A DNA stretch of 64,000 bases, taken from the NCBI RefSeq assembly GCF_003151135.1, contig NZ_QEQK01000007.1, positions 1 to 64,000 of the forward strand. The letters run 5' to 3'. The notes below the pieces were generated by a model. It was not told the DNA's origin. It saw only the letters and a program-made list of their open reading frames with translations, and did no database searches. The position numbers and the translations under genes were made by a program. Shown in pieces: positions 8,759 through 18,420 of this stretch (position 1 is the stretch's first letter; each line of letters opens with the position of its first letter). The stretch is from Abyssibacter profundi. GTDB lineage: Bacteria; Pseudomonadota; Gammaproteobacteria; Nevskiales; OUC007.

Positions 8759-10759
8759 ATGCCGAAACTGAACGACCGACAACAGGCTGCCGTCGAGCAT
8801 GTCTCCGGCCCACTGCTCGTGCTGGCAGGCGCGGGCAGCGGCAAGACCCGCGTCATCACTGAAAAAATTGGCTATCTCATCGAGCATGCCGGCGTCGAAC
8901 CGCGGCATATCGCAGCGGTGACCTTCACCAACAAGGCCGCCCGGGAAATGCGCGAGCGCGTGGGCAAACGCGTGCGCCGCGATGCAGTTGGGCAGATGAC
9001 GATTTCCACCTTCCATCGCCTGGGCCTGGACCTGCTGCGCGAAGAGCACGACGCCATCGGCCTGCGCGCGAACGTGTCGATTCTGGATGCCGAAGACACC
9101 TCGGCGCTGATTCGCGACCTCGGTGTCACGGAGCCCGATCGCATCAAAATCGCCCTGCGGTGGATCTCGGATCAGAAGCAGCTGCTCCTCAGTCCGGCGG
9201 ACACGGCTGCGGCCGCAGAATCCGAAGCCGACGCCACGTTGGCCCGCCTGTACGAGCAATACGAAGCGCATCTGGCGGCCTATAACGCCGTGGACTTTGA
9301 TGACCTCATCGTCAAACCCACTCGCCTGCTGCAGGACGACGAATCCGTCCGCAACCGCTGGCAAAGGCGCATCCGCTACCTGCTTGTCGACGAGTACCAG
9401 GACACCAACCCCGTGCAGTACGCGATGATGCGCGCACTCGTGGGTGTACGGGCCCGGTTCACCGTGGTGGGCGATGATGACCAGTCGATTTATCGGTTTC
9501 GCGGCGCTCGGCCGGAGAACCTCGCCGATCTCAAGGTGGACTACCCCGAGCTGCAGGTCATCAAGCTGGAACAGAACTACCGGAGTACCAGCCGGATTCT
9601 CCGATCGGCCAACTCGGTCATCGAGCGCAATACGCGCCTGTACGAAAAGACGTTGTGGAGCGCGCTGGGCGAAGGCACCAAGGTTCGCGTGCTCAACGTG
9701 CCGGATGACACGGTCGAAGCCGAGCGGGTGGTCTCCCGCATGCAAACCCATCGGATTCGCAGCAACGACAACTGGTCTGACTACGCCATCCTGTACCGCA
9801 GCAATCATCAGGCGCGACTCATCGAGCAGGCCCTGCGGGCCCAGGGCATCGCCTACAAAATGACCGGAGGCCGTTCGTTTTTTGATCGCGCCGAAGTCAA
9901 GGACCTGGTGGCCTATCTGCGCCTGCTGGCCAATCCGGACGACGACCGGGCCTTTTTGCGCATCATTAACGTGCCGCGCCGTGAATTGGGCCCAGCCACG
10001 CTGCAGCGGCTGGGCAACTACGCTCAGGAACGCGGCTGCGCCCTGTTGCAGGCAGCCCAGGAAGCCAGCGCGCTAGGGCTGATCAGCGGCCGGCAGGGCG
10101 CGGAGCTGGCGCGCTTCTGCAACTGGCATGAGCGGCAATCACGCACGACGGCCCATATGCGTCCCGACCACATCCTCGCCGAAATCATCGCCGAGTTGGC
10201 CTATCGAGACTGGCTGGCCGCGACCACGCCCGACAAGGTGCGCGCGGACCGCAAGCTCAAGCTGGTCGACGAACTGATGGACTGGACCCGACGACTGGCC
10301 GAGGACGAGCGCAGCCTGGACGACGTAGTCAACCATTTCAGTCTGGTCGACATGCTGGAAAAGCAGGATGACGGAGAGGGCAAGGACGAGGTCCAGCTGG
10401 CCACGCTGCATGCCTCGAAGGGCCTGGAATTCCCCAACGTGTTCATCGTCGGGATGGTCGACGGCATTCTCCCCCACGAGAACACCGAAGACGTGGACGA
10501 GGAGCGGCGCCTGTTCTACGTGGGCATCACCCGCGCCCAGGCCACGCTGACGCTCACGGTGCCCCAGCAGATCAAACGAGGCGGTGAGCTCGTGGACGTC
10601 CCGCCCAGCCGGTTCCTGCAGGAACTCCCCGAAGCCGATGTGGACTGGCCCGATGCGGCCGCCGATGCCGCAGAACAACAGGCCCAACGTCAAAAGCAGA
10701 TCGAAGCGTTACGGGCCCGCTTCGGGGCCCGCTCGGCGCAGAACGCCGAGTCGGACTAA
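8759..10759 (+). CDS. rep: ATP-dependent DNA helicase Rep (UvrD/Rep superfamily I)
   Basis: 666 residues. Helicase motifs are in order: Q-motif LNDRQQAAVEH, Walker A AGAGSGKTRVI, motif Ia TFTNKAAREM, motif II VDEYQDTNPVQY, motif III GDDDQSIYRFRGA, motif IV EQNYRST, motif V TLHASKGLEFPNVF and motif VI RRLFYVGITRA. Rep removes proteins ahead of replication forks. The ATG giving MPKLNDRQQAAVEH was preferred over a GTG 16 codons upstream because it matches Rep N-termini. Monocistronic, ending in a strong terminator. Confidence 0.95.
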   Translation: MPKLNDRQQAAVEHVSGPLLVLAGAGSGKTRVITEKIGYLIEHAGVEPRHIAAVTFTNKAAREMRERVGKRVRRDAVGQMTISTFHRLGLDLLREEHDAIGLRANVSILDAEDTSALIRDLGVTEPDRIKIALRWISDQKQLLLSPADTAAAAESEADATLARLYEQYEAHLAAYNAVDFDDLIVKPTRLLQDDESVRNRWQRRIRYLLVDEYQDTNPVQYAMMRALVGVRARFTVVGDDDQSIYRFRGARPENLADLKVDYPELQVIKLEQNYRSTSRILRSANSVIERNTRLYEKTLWSALGEGTKVRVLNVPDDTVEAERVVSRMQTHRIRSNDNWSDYAILYRSNHQARLIEQALRAQGIAYKMTGGRSFFDRAEVKDLVAYLRLLANPDDDRAFLRIINVPRRELGPATLQRLGNYAQERGCALLQAAQEASALGLISGRQGAELARFCNWHERQSRTTAHMRPDHILAEIIAELAYRDWLAATTPDKVRADRKLKLVDELMDWTRRLAEDERSLDDVVNHFSLVDMLEKQDDGEGKDEVQLATLHASKGLEFPNVFIVGMVDGILPHENTEDVDEERRLFYVGITRAQATLTLTVPQQIKRGGELVDVPPSRFLQELPEADVDWPDAAADAAEQQAQRQKQIEALRARFGARSAQNAESD

Positions 10760-10777
10760 CCACCGGGCATCCCATAC

Positions 10778-10805
10778 AACAACGGCCGCAAAAGCGGCCG
10801 TTGTT
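10778..10805. terminator. Bidirectional terminator between rep and the cytochrome c5 gene
   Basis: Perfect 12-bp inverted repeat AACAACGGCCGC / GCGGCCGTTGTT with an AAAA loop, between two converging genes. Confidence 0.75.
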
Positions 10806-10850
10806 GGACAATACTGCCGCGCCTGCATGGCACGGGCAGCAAGCGGAGGT

Positions 10851-11339
10851 TTAGACGCCCGCCTGTTCCAGCATCAAGTCCACAGACTCCTGAACCTGGG
10901 CCTCGGAGAGCGAGGGATCACCGGCCATCGGCGGCATCGCGCCCTTGCCATTGATCACGCTGTTCACGAGCCCGTCGCGACCTTCGGCATCCAGACGTGC
11001 CTGCCAGGCTGCGGTGTCATCCAGTTTGGGCGCACCGGCCACGCCGGCGCTGTGACAGCCGGCGCACAAGCCCTGGACGATGTCCTCGGCCGAACGCGCA
11101 TCCTCACCACCCGCGTCGGCGCTGCTGGCAACCTGAATCGCATTCGGGTCGGTGATGACCTGGCCCACAGGCGCAATCCGTGACTGCACGCGCTCGCGGG
11201 TGATCTGGCGAATCTCGTCGGTGTCTTCTTCGGAGGTGATCACACCGGCGATCACCGCGATCACCACGGTCAGCGCAACCAGAAAGCCGATTACGCCCAG
11301 AAATGTTGTGACAAATACCTTGTCGTGGTTTGAGTCCAC
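10851..11339 (-). CDS. Membrane-anchored cytochrome c5-type monoheme protein
   Basis: 162 residues. An uncleaved N-terminal transmembrane helix (about residues 10-34) anchors a periplasmic domain with one CxxCH site (CAGCHSAG) and a distal Met ligand in GAMPPMAG, the class I c5 arrangement. Such proteins pass electrons between the bc1 complex or quinoproteins and terminal oxidases. The residues between helix and heme form a Glu/Asp-rich linker. It faces a diguanylate cyclase gene across a 221-bp divergent promoter region. The same placement near rep is remembered for Pseudomonas cycB. Confidence 0.88.
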   Translation of the reverse strand: MDSNHDKVFVTTFLGVIGFLVALTVVIAVIAGVITSEEDTDEIRQITRERVQSRIAPVGQVITDPNAIQVASSADAGGEDARSAEDIVQGLCAGCHSAGVAGAPKLDDTAAWQARLDAEGRDGLVNSVINGKGAMPPMAGDPSLSEAQVQESVDLMLEQAGV

Positions 11340-11560
11340 GGCTACGCCTCAACCGATCAGATGAATTCTTGGTTCCGGCCGCGAGTGCGCGCCGGCATGG
11401 GGCGCGGATATTAGCATGAGCCAGCCGGATCGCGCCGGGCTGTACCCGCCAGCCGGCGACGACTTCATCATGACCGGCCGTCTCGACATGCTGGCGCGGC
11501 GTACCGGCAAACCGCAGACTAAACGCCATCGGGGCACACCACCGGATCGACAGACGGGGG

Positions 11561-12739
11561 ATGGGGATTCAAATCGACTATTCGGGGCTGCGCTTTGCCT
11601 CGAAGCCATCGGAGCGGGAATTTAGGACCCGCTTCAGAGACGGGGGGCGACTGGGCCGCTGGGCCATGGTGATCGCCTGCCTGGTGCTAACCGTCCCGCG
11701 TCCGCTGCTGGATACGGCGCTGCTGGGCGCACCCGCCAGCGTGCATGAGGGTTGGCAGGCGTGGACGGTCTGGCTCATCCCCCTCGCCGCCCTGGCCTGC
11801 GCGGCCACCCTGCTCCACCGGCCCTGGTATGCCCTGTCGACGGTGGCCACCTTCACGCTGGCTGCCTTGGGCCTGGCGTACAGCGCACAGCTAACCGTGG
11901 CGCTGGGACGCCTCAGCCCGGACCAGCCACTCACCGGGCTGGCACTTTGCCCGCTGCTTTTTTGCGTACTGGTTCGAGCCCGCCTGCTGTCGGGTGTGCT
12001 GATGGCGATACTGACCCTGGCCACCGGCTCCGCCGCCATGCACGCCGCCCCGGAGGCCTTCGCCACACGCGACTATCTGGTCTTTGTCTGCCTCTGTGCC
12101 ATTGCCGTGGTCGCCAGCCTGTCCGTTGAGCTGACCGCGCGCCGTGCCTGGATGGCCCGCGAATCCCTGATGTGGTCGGCGACGTATGACGATCTCTCGG
12201 GCTTGCTGAACCGGCGCGCCTTTGAGGACCAGATGGATCGGGTGCTGCGCATGGCCATGCGACAGCGCAATTCCCTCTGCCTGCTCTGCGTAGACATCGA
12301 CCACTTCAAACGAGTGAATGATCGGTACGGCCACCTCGCCGGCGATGAGGTGATTCGCTGCGTGGGCGAGGAATTGCGCATCGCCTGCCAGCGTCCCCTG
12401 GATCTGGCCGGGCGCATGGGCGGCGAAGAATTCCTGCTGGCGTTTTACGAGGTGGACGCCGCGCAAGCGGTGGTGCTGGCTGAACGCGTCCTGCACCGGA
12501 TCCGCAATCTCGTCGTCCACCCGGACAGCGAGCAGCCGATCCGGGTCACCGTCAGTATTGGTGCCGCTGTGGGCACGCCTCTGTCGCACTCGACCATGCG
12601 GGATTTCATGTGCCTGGCCGATCGCCTGCTGTATCAGGCCAAGCGGGCGGGACGTGATCGCGTCATCCACGGCCAGCTGGACTCAAGCGGCCATCAGACC
12701 GCGACGCCAGTCACGAATCCCGCAGGCCTGCAGCCCTGA
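11561..12739 (+). CDS. Membrane-bound GGDEF diguanylate cyclase
   Basis: 392 residues. About six hydrophobic segments fill residues 30-195, with no recognisable sensory domain fold. The GGDEF domain starts at the DDLSGLLNRRAFE motif. The active-site loop is GGEEF at 287-291, an active variant, and the inhibitory RxxD site is present as RPLD at 278-281, so product inhibition by cyclic di-GMP is expected. The start ATG follows a GGGGG stretch. Possible signals: membrane state or respiratory status. The divergent cytochrome gene may share the promoter region, but no operon is evident. Confidence 0.92.
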   Translation: MGIQIDYSGLRFASKPSEREFRTRFRDGGRLGRWAMVIACLVLTVPRPLLDTALLGAPASVHEGWQAWTVWLIPLAALACAATLLHRPWYALSTVATFTLAALGLAYSAQLTVALGRLSPDQPLTGLALCPLLFCVLVRARLLSGVLMAILTLATGSAAMHAAPEAFATRDYLVFVCLCAIAVVASLSVELTARRAWMARESLMWSATYDDLSGLLNRRAFEDQMDRVLRMAMRQRNSLCLLCVDIDHFKRVNDRYGHLAGDEVIRCVGEELRIACQRPLDLAGRMGGEEFLLAFYEVDAAQAVVLAERVLHRIRNLVVHPDSEQPIRVTVSIGAAVGTPLSHSTMRDFMCLADRLLYQAKRAGRDRVIHGQLDSSGHQTATPVTNPAGLQP

Positions 12740-12871
12740 GCGCAACCAAAATGTCACGCGCCGGGCGGATACTGGCGGCCTGCACCCACCGCGCGTTGGC
12801 GCAGACGGGTTGATACCGGGCCCGTCACTCCTCCCGGTTGCCAGTGACGCCATCCGTCAGGAGGCTGCGAT

Positions 12872-13615
12872 ATGTCGATCCGGCACATCACACCCGCCCC
12901 GCGCTTGCGCAATCCGCATCCGCTGGTCTTTGGCCACCGCGGTGCCCGCGGTCACGCTCCGGAGAACACACTACTGGGCATCGAAACCGGGATACGCCTG
13001 GGCGCAGACTGGATCGAGGTCGACGTTCATCTCAATGGCGGACGCCCGGTGCTCATGCATGACATGACACTGGACCGCAGCACCAACGGTCGCGGCCGGG
13101 TTGCCGAAGTCACCCCGGACTACCTGGACGCGTTGGATGCCGGGCGGGGTCAACACGTACCGACGGTGCAACAGGCCATCGAGTGCATCGACCGCCGAGC
13201 AGGCCTTAACCTGGAACTCAAGGCGCGTGGTTTGGCGGAGGTGATCGTGCACCAAATTCGCCACGCCGTGCAGGTCCTGGGTTGGGACTGGTCCGAAATC
13301 CTCGTCTCGAGCTTCGACCTGCATGAGCTTCGGCAGGTCAAGGCGCTAGAGCCACGCATCGCCGTCGGCGCGCTTTACTGCGGTGTACCGCTGGACTACG
13401 CAGCGAGCGCCGAGGCGCTGGGCGCGGTCTCCGTCCATTTGTCGCATGAATTTCTGGCGCCCAACCTGCTCGCGGACGCGCGGGCACGCGGGCTGGCGAT
13501 TTACGTCTATACCGTGAATCAACCCGAGGAGATCGAGCGGCTCCGCGCCCTGGGCGTCGACGGGCTGTTCACGGACTACCCGGAACGCGTGGCCGTGCTG
13601 GACCGGGCCGCCTAA
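12872..13615 (+). CDS. ugpQ: Cytosolic glycerophosphodiester phosphodiesterase (UgpQ-like)
   Basis: 247 residues, no signal peptide. It hydrolyses glycerophosphodiesters to glycerol-3-phosphate and an alcohol. Family motifs are complete: H22-R23 (FGHRGARGHAPENT), E31, E49-x-D51 (IEVDVH) and H63 (LMHDMTLDRSTNG). The C-terminal VYTVNQPEEIERLRALGVDGLFTDYP motif is typical of the TIM barrel. The start is set by a strong AGGAGG 9 bp upstream. It is a single gene; the symbol reflects the cytosolic type rather than a demonstrated ugp operon. Confidence 0.9.
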   Translation: MSIRHITPAPRLRNPHPLVFGHRGARGHAPENTLLGIETGIRLGADWIEVDVHLNGGRPVLMHDMTLDRSTNGRGRVAEVTPDYLDALDAGRGQHVPTVQQAIECIDRRAGLNLELKARGLAEVIVHQIRHAVQVLGWDWSEILVSSFDLHELRQVKALEPRIAVGALYCGVPLDYAASAEALGAVSVHLSHEFLAPNLLADARARGLAIYVYTVNQPEEIERLRALGVDGLFTDYPERVAVLDRAA

Positions 13616-13639
13616 TCCGCCCCGGCCCAACCCGTGTCG

Positions 13640-14227
13640 CTACCGCTGCTGGTGGCGTGACCGAAAGCGCGCCATCAGGGCCTCGGGCCGCCGGGTCTTA
13701 TTGTCGTCGTTGAGGACGTAAACCACCGTACGATTTGCCGTGCCGGCGCCAATCTCGGTGAACCGATAGGGCGCCTCCCAGGTGACCTTAAACGCCTGCA
13801 GGTCTTCCCAGCGATCGAATACGTAGAACCGACCGTCGTAAAGCACTTCGCCGTAGAACGGATCCGTGCCCGACAGCTCGCCATCGTATAAGGCGACCGA
13901 GGCAATGCCCTCACGCTTGGCCTTGTCCTCATCGGTCAGACCAAAGACCAGGGTCTGGCCGTCCGGCCCCTCGCCGATGCGTACGAGCCGGTAAGGCGTA
14001 TGGCCGTACTCCAAAAACGCCTTGTACGTCGTGAAATCGTCGAATACATAGACGCGCCCTTCGTGATGCGCCTCGTAGTAGTCCGACGTGTCGATGACCG
14101 GGCCGGCCGGCTCGGTGATCGCCGGGGGCATCGCATCCGTCCCCTGATAGGTATGCGGAACCGCGCAGCCGGCGGCGGCGAGGGTCGAGAGGGCGGCCAG
14201 CGAGTAGGCCAATCGTGTCTGGGTCAT
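13640..14227 (-). CDS. Lipoprotein of unknown function with an internal tandem duplication
   Basis: 195 residues from an ATG with AGGAGG nearby. The signal peptide ends in a lipobox (LAAAGC, Cys21), so this is a lipoprotein; Ala at +2 predicts outer-membrane sorting. The mature part is two copies of a ~54-residue unit, residues 50-102 and 124-177. Both share the pattern Y-E-G-R-x-Y-V-F-D-x-(W/F)-x-(D/T)-x-x-A-F, then P-Y-R-(L/F)-x-x-I-G-x-G, a T-(L/V)-V motif and a final acidic D-D/E-x-K. I do not recognise the family. The length and the V-Y-V-F-D core superficially recall YHS-like heme or metal modules, but no Cys or His set is conserved between the copies. Confidence 0.75.
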   Translation of the reverse strand: MTQTRLAYSLAALSTLAAAGCAVPHTYQGTDAMPPAITEPAGPVIDTSDYYEAHHEGRVYVFDDFTTYKAFLEYGHTPYRLVRIGEGPDGQTLVFGLTDEDKAKREGIASVALYDGELSGTDPFYGEVLYDGRFYVFDRWEDLQAFKVTWEAPYRFTEIGAGTANRTVVYVLNDDNKTRRPEALMARFRSRHQQR

Positions 14228-14406
14228 GGTGTCCTCCTGAACTGGCGCGCAGCTTGCCGATTTGATTTGACAGGGCCGTGACACGCATTCTTCATCGGGC
14301 TGTCATACAGCAATCGCAGGCTCATACGTTGGATGCATCCCTGCCACACGCACGCGCTTTCCCGCATGCAGTGCAACACATTGCTGACCCGAGCTAAAGA
14401 CACCTC

Positions 14407-16482
14407 ATGACCGACAACGCGACGCCCGCCGCGGATAGCTACCAGCCAGACCACTACATCAACCGCTGGCTCTCGCTGCTGGAGTTCAACCAGCGCGTGC
14501 TCGAACAGGCCAAGGACGACCGTGTTCCGCTGATCGAACGCATGAAGTTTCTTTGCATTTCCTGCTCCAATCTCGACGAGTTCTACGAGGTGCGCGTGGC
14601 AGGTCTCAAGCAAATGGCCGAGGTGGGTGCAGTCCAGACGGGGCCGGACAACATCCTGCCCACAACCTTGCTGGGGCAGATCAGTGAACGCGCCCATCGA
14701 CTCGTTGCCGAGCAGTACGGAACCCTCAATGCGGTGCTCATCCCTGCACTGGAGCAGGAGAACATTCGCTTTGTTCGACGGGTGGACTGGGCCTCCAACG
14801 CGGCGCAAGACGCTTGGCTGCGTGAGTACTTTCACCAGGAACTGTTGCCGGTGCTCTCGCCCATCGGGCTCGATCCAGCCCATCCGTTTCCGCGCATCAT
14901 CAACAAGAGCCTGAACTTTGTCGTCTCGCTCGATGGCAAGGACGCCTTTGGCCGCACCGCGCGATTCGCCGTGGTGGGGGCGCCGCGTTCGCTCCCCCGG
15001 CTCATCCAGATTCCGCCGGAGGTGCCGGGCACCGGGCCCCACGATTTCGTGTTTCTCTCGTCGGTGATTCACGCGTATGTGGATGAATTATTCCCCGGCA
15101 TGACGGTGTCCGGTTGCTACCAGTTCCGTGTCACCCGCAATTCCGAGCTCTTTGTTGACGAGGAAGAGGTCGACGACCTGCTGCTGGCATTAGAAGGTGA
15201 ACTGCCGCAGCGGCAATACGGCGATGAGGTCCGGCTGGAAGTGGCACACAACTGTCCCGACGGCGTCTGGCAGTACCTGCTCGACAAGCTGGGACTGACC
15301 GAGGATGACTTGTTCCGCGTCGACGGCCCCGTGAACCTCAACCGACTGATGGCCCTGGGTGATCTGGTCGATCGACCCGACCTCAAATATCCACCGTTTA
15401 CCGCGCGTCTGTCGTCCAGCCTGGGACAGGACCGCATCTTCGACACCATCAGCCGCAAGGATGTCCTGCTCCACCATCCGTTTGATTCGTTCGCGCCGGT
15501 CGTCGAGCTGCTACGCGCCGCGGCCCGCGACCCGCAGGTCCTCGCCATCAAGCAAACCCTTTACCGCACCGGCACCGACTCGGCCGTGGTGGATGCCCTA
15601 ATCAAGGCGGCCCACGCCGGCAAGGAGGTCACCGTCGTGGTCGAGCTGCGTGCCCGTTTTGACGAGGCGGACAACATCGGCCTTGCCGAGGCCCTGCAGG
15701 AGGCCGGCGCCCATGTCGTCTATGGTGTTGTGGGGCACAAGGCACACGCCAAGATGGTGCTCATCGTGCGCCGCGAGCAGGGACGGCTGGTGCACTACAG
15801 CCACCTGTCGACGGGCAACTACCACCCCCGCACGGCCCGCCTCTACACCGACTATGGCCTGTTGACCGCCAACCCGGCCATCGGCGAAGACGTGCACCGC
15901 GTGTTTCTTCAGCTCACCAGTCTCGGCAAGGTCCTGAAGCTGGACAAGCTGTTGCAATCCCCCTTTACCTTGCACCCCGGTGTGATCGAGTGCATTGAGC
16001 GCGAGGCCGAGCATGCGCGGGCCGGACGCCCGGCCCGGATCATCGCCAAGATGAACTCGCTCACCGAGCGCTCGGTGATTGACGCCCTGTACGCCGCCTC
16101 AGCCGCAGGCGTGGAAATCGATCTGGTCATCCGCGGCATGTGCTGCCTGCGGCCAGGCGTTCCGGGCCTGTCGGAGCGCATCCGCGTACGCTCGGTCGTC
16201 GGCCGTTTCCTCGAACACACCCGGGTCTACTACTACGCCAATAACGGCCAGCCGGCGCTGTACGGCTCCAGCGCGGATTGGATGGAGCGCAATTTGTTCC
16301 GGCGGGTGGAAACCGCATTTCCGGTCTTGGACAAAAAGCTCGCGCAGCGCATCGTCGACGAGCTGGAGCTGTATCTGGCCGATAACACCCAGGCTTGGGA
16401 AATGGCTGCCGATGGCAGCTACACGCGAGCGCCGGCGGGCGAACCCGCAATCTGTGCACAACAGGCCTTGATGGAAGGCTAG
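14407..16482 (+). CDS. ppk1: Polyphosphate kinase 1
   Basis: 691 residues, typical PPK1 length. It reversibly transfers the gamma-phosphate of ATP onto polyphosphate. The N-terminal domain (NRWLSLLEFNQRVLEQA...KFLCISCSNLDEFYEVR) is canonical. The two PLD-like catalytic domains include the HxK motif H447-A-K449, expected to hold the phospho-histidine, and the C-terminal YYYANNGQPALYGSSADWMERNL motif. It is monocistronic with the ATG 6 bp after AAAGACAC. It converges on ppx 31 bp downstream, so synthesis and degradation genes are adjacent but independently transcribed. Confidence 0.97.
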   Translation: MTDNATPAADSYQPDHYINRWLSLLEFNQRVLEQAKDDRVPLIERMKFLCISCSNLDEFYEVRVAGLKQMAEVGAVQTGPDNILPTTLLGQISERAHRLVAEQYGTLNAVLIPALEQENIRFVRRVDWASNAAQDAWLREYFHQELLPVLSPIGLDPAHPFPRIINKSLNFVVSLDGKDAFGRTARFAVVGAPRSLPRLIQIPPEVPGTGPHDFVFLSSVIHAYVDELFPGMTVSGCYQFRVTRNSELFVDEEEVDDLLLALEGELPQRQYGDEVRLEVAHNCPDGVWQYLLDKLGLTEDDLFRVDGPVNLNRLMALGDLVDRPDLKYPPFTARLSSSLGQDRIFDTISRKDVLLHHPFDSFAPVVELLRAAARDPQVLAIKQTLYRTGTDSAVVDALIKAAHAGKEVTVVVELRARFDEADNIGLAEALQEAGAHVVYGVVGHKAHAKMVLIVRREQGRLVHYSHLSTGNYHPRTARLYTDYGLLTANPAIGEDVHRVFLQLTSLGKVLKLDKLLQSPFTLHPGVIECIEREAEHARAGRPARIIAKMNSLTERSVIDALYAASAAGVEIDLVIRGMCCLRPGVPGLSERIRVRSVVGRFLEHTRVYYYANNGQPALYGSSADWMERNLFRRVETAFPVLDKKLAQRIVDELELYLADNTQAWEMAADGSYTRAPAGEPAICAQQALMEG

Positions 16483-16513
16483 GGCACAGGCTGCTTGATC
16501 GGCCCCGCTGTGC

Positions 16514-18028
16514 TCAGGCCTCGCGCACGCGCAGCTTGTACCCCGCCGGCTTGAGCAAGGCCTGCTCTTGCTCGAGGCCGGCTCGGGTCAGCGCATGATC
16601 AGCCAGCCACTGGGCATCGAACTGGATGCTCACCTGCTGTTCCCGCACCTGAATGACAACGGCAGGCATGGGATCATGCGTACGACCGCGGCGCAGAATC
16701 ACTGCCAGTCGCAGCAGAATCGCCAGCCGCAGGATCCGCTCACGGGCCGGCTGCGGGACGCCATCGAGTACCGAAGGTCGGAACTTGCCTCGGTGCAGGC
16801 GCACCAGCGCCGCCAGCATGCGCTGATCCAATTGCGAAAATCCGTGGAGGTCACCGTTGCGCACCAGGTATTCGCCGTGCTTGTGATACGAGCCATGCGC
16901 GACGAATAAGCCGATCTCGTGCAACTGGGCGGCCCAACTCAGCAGCTGCCGGGCAGCGGTGTCACCCGCCAGCTCTGACCAACCGTCCTCCACACCGTCC
17001 AGCATCGCCATGGCGGTGGCCCGCACACTGTCGGCATGCGCAGCATCCACACCGAAACGGCGTGCAAGCCCCGCCACCGTGTCATGCCGGACATCGTGAT
17101 CGCTGAGACGCCCGAGCAGGTCATAGATCACGCCCTCGCGCAGGGCGCGATCCGAGACGGTCATACGTGTGATGTTCAGCGCATCGAACAGTCCGGCCAG
17201 CACCGCCAATCCTCCGGGGAAGATGGGCTTTCGGTCCTCGCGCAAACCATCGAGGTTCAGCGCATCGATACTGCCCAAGCCCACCATGTGATCGGCGAGC
17301 TGGTCGAGGCCTTCCGGGGTGATGGCACCATCACCCCAGCCACAGCCGGCAATGACTTTTGCGATGGCCCGCACCGTGCCCGATGCACCGATACAAACGT
17401 CCCAGCCGGCGGCCCGGTAGTCGGCCACCAGATACTCCGTCTCCAGCCTTGCGGCCATGCGCGCGGCCACGAACCGCTTTCGGGTGATGTTGCCGCCGCC
17501 AAAGAATCGATCGGTAAACGACACACAGCCCATGCGCACGGATTCAAGCAAACGGGGCTGATCACGCTCGCCGATGATAACTTCGGTGCTGCCCCCACCA
17601 ATATCGATCACCAGGCGGCTCGGTTGCTCCGCACCCAGGCCGTGGACCACACCACCGTAGATGAGCCGGGCCTCTTCAACGCCGGAGATCACCTCCACTG
17701 GATGGCCCAGTGCCTGCTCGGCTGCGCTCAGAAATTGTTCCGGCCGCCGCATGCGCCGCAGCGTGTTGGTCCCGACGATACGCACCCGCCCCGTCCGAAT
17801 CGGCCGCAGCCGCTGCCCGAATCGCTCCAGGCAGGCCATCGCCCGTTGCTGGGCCTCGGCAGACAGCTGCTTGTCGGCATCTAGCCCCGCGCCCAGTCGC
17901 ACCGGCTCTCGCAGCTTGTCGACAACCGTAATCTCCTGTCCGCGCGGACGGGCCACGATCATGTGAAAACTGTTGGACCCGAGGTCGACAGCGGCCACGT
18001 CATCGACGGTCTCGCGGGCCTCGGTCAC
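16514..18028 (-). CDS. ppx: Exopolyphosphatase / pppGpp phosphohydrolase family
   Basis: 504 residues. It is an ASKHA-fold enzyme with phosphate-binding motifs AAVDLGSNSFHMIVA near the N-terminus and VIDIGGGSTEVI about 125 residues on. A C-terminal HD-like helical domain (ELAGDTAARQLLSWAAQLHEIGLFVAH) completes the long Ppx/GppA form. The start is GTG, overlapping the stop of the upstream MAPEG gene (GTGA), so the two are translationally coupled. Removal of terminal phosphates from polyphosphate is the expected activity; the convergent ppk favours Ppx over GppA. Confidence 0.93.
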   Translation of the reverse strand: MTEARETVDDVAAVDLGSNSFHMIVARPRGQEITVVDKLREPVRLGAGLDADKQLSAEAQQRAMACLERFGQRLRPIRTGRVRIVGTNTLRRMRRPEQFLSAAEQALGHPVEVISGVEEARLIYGGVVHGLGAEQPSRLVIDIGGGSTEVIIGERDQPRLLESVRMGCVSFTDRFFGGGNITRKRFVAARMAARLETEYLVADYRAAGWDVCIGASGTVRAIAKVIAGCGWGDGAITPEGLDQLADHMVGLGSIDALNLDGLREDRKPIFPGGLAVLAGLFDALNITRMTVSDRALREGVIYDLLGRLSDHDVRHDTVAGLARRFGVDAAHADSVRATAMAMLDGVEDGWSELAGDTAARQLLSWAAQLHEIGLFVAHGSYHKHGEYLVRNGDLHGFSQLDQRMLAALVRLHRGKFRPSVLDGVPQPARERILRLAILLRLAVILRRGRTHDPMPAVVIQVREQQVSIQFDAQWLADHALTRAGLEQEQALLKPAGYKLRVREA

Positions 18029-18420
18029 GCCAGGGCCTGGGTCAGTCCAGCGATCAGTAACCACACGGCCACCACCAACGCGCTGAGATACGTCAAACCG
18101 GCGCCCACCTGGCGGGATCGACTGAAACTGCGACGCAGCAACGCCGTGGAGAACAACAGCCGCGCGAACACAAACACCAAACCCAGCACCCACACAGCCA
18201 AGGCAGGCGCCCACTGCTCCAGCAGCAACAACATGATCAGGAAGATCGGTGTGTGCTCGGTCGCATTCGCATGTGCACGAATAGCCCGCAATAAGGGGGC
18301 ATGCCCGCCATCACCCAGCGAGACCTGATGCTGGATGCGGAGCTGGGACACACGCAGGGCAAGAATCAGGATCAACAGGCCGCTTAAGGCCGCCGTCACC
18401 GCGGTCGCGGTATAGAGCAT
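18025..18420 (-). CDS. MAPEG-family membrane protein
   Basis: 131 residues, four hydrophobic helices. It matches the MAPEG pattern of microsomal glutathione-transferase-like proteins: LRVSQLRIQHQVSLGDGG, then RAIRAHANATEHTPIFLIMLLLLE, an RLLFSTALLRR segment and a final hydrophobic helix. Bacterial members are inner-membrane proteins whose reactions are mostly unproven. Its stop overlaps the GTG of ppx, an unexplained coupling. Its promoter should lie in the 235-bp region shared with the divergent cytochrome c4 gene. Confidence 0.88.
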   Translation of the reverse strand: MLYTATAVTAALSGLLILILALRVSQLRIQHQVSLGDGGHAPLLRAIRAHANATEHTPIFLIMLLLLEQWAPALAVWVLGLVFVFARLLFSTALLRRSFSRSRQVGAGLTYLSALVVAVWLLIAGLTQALA

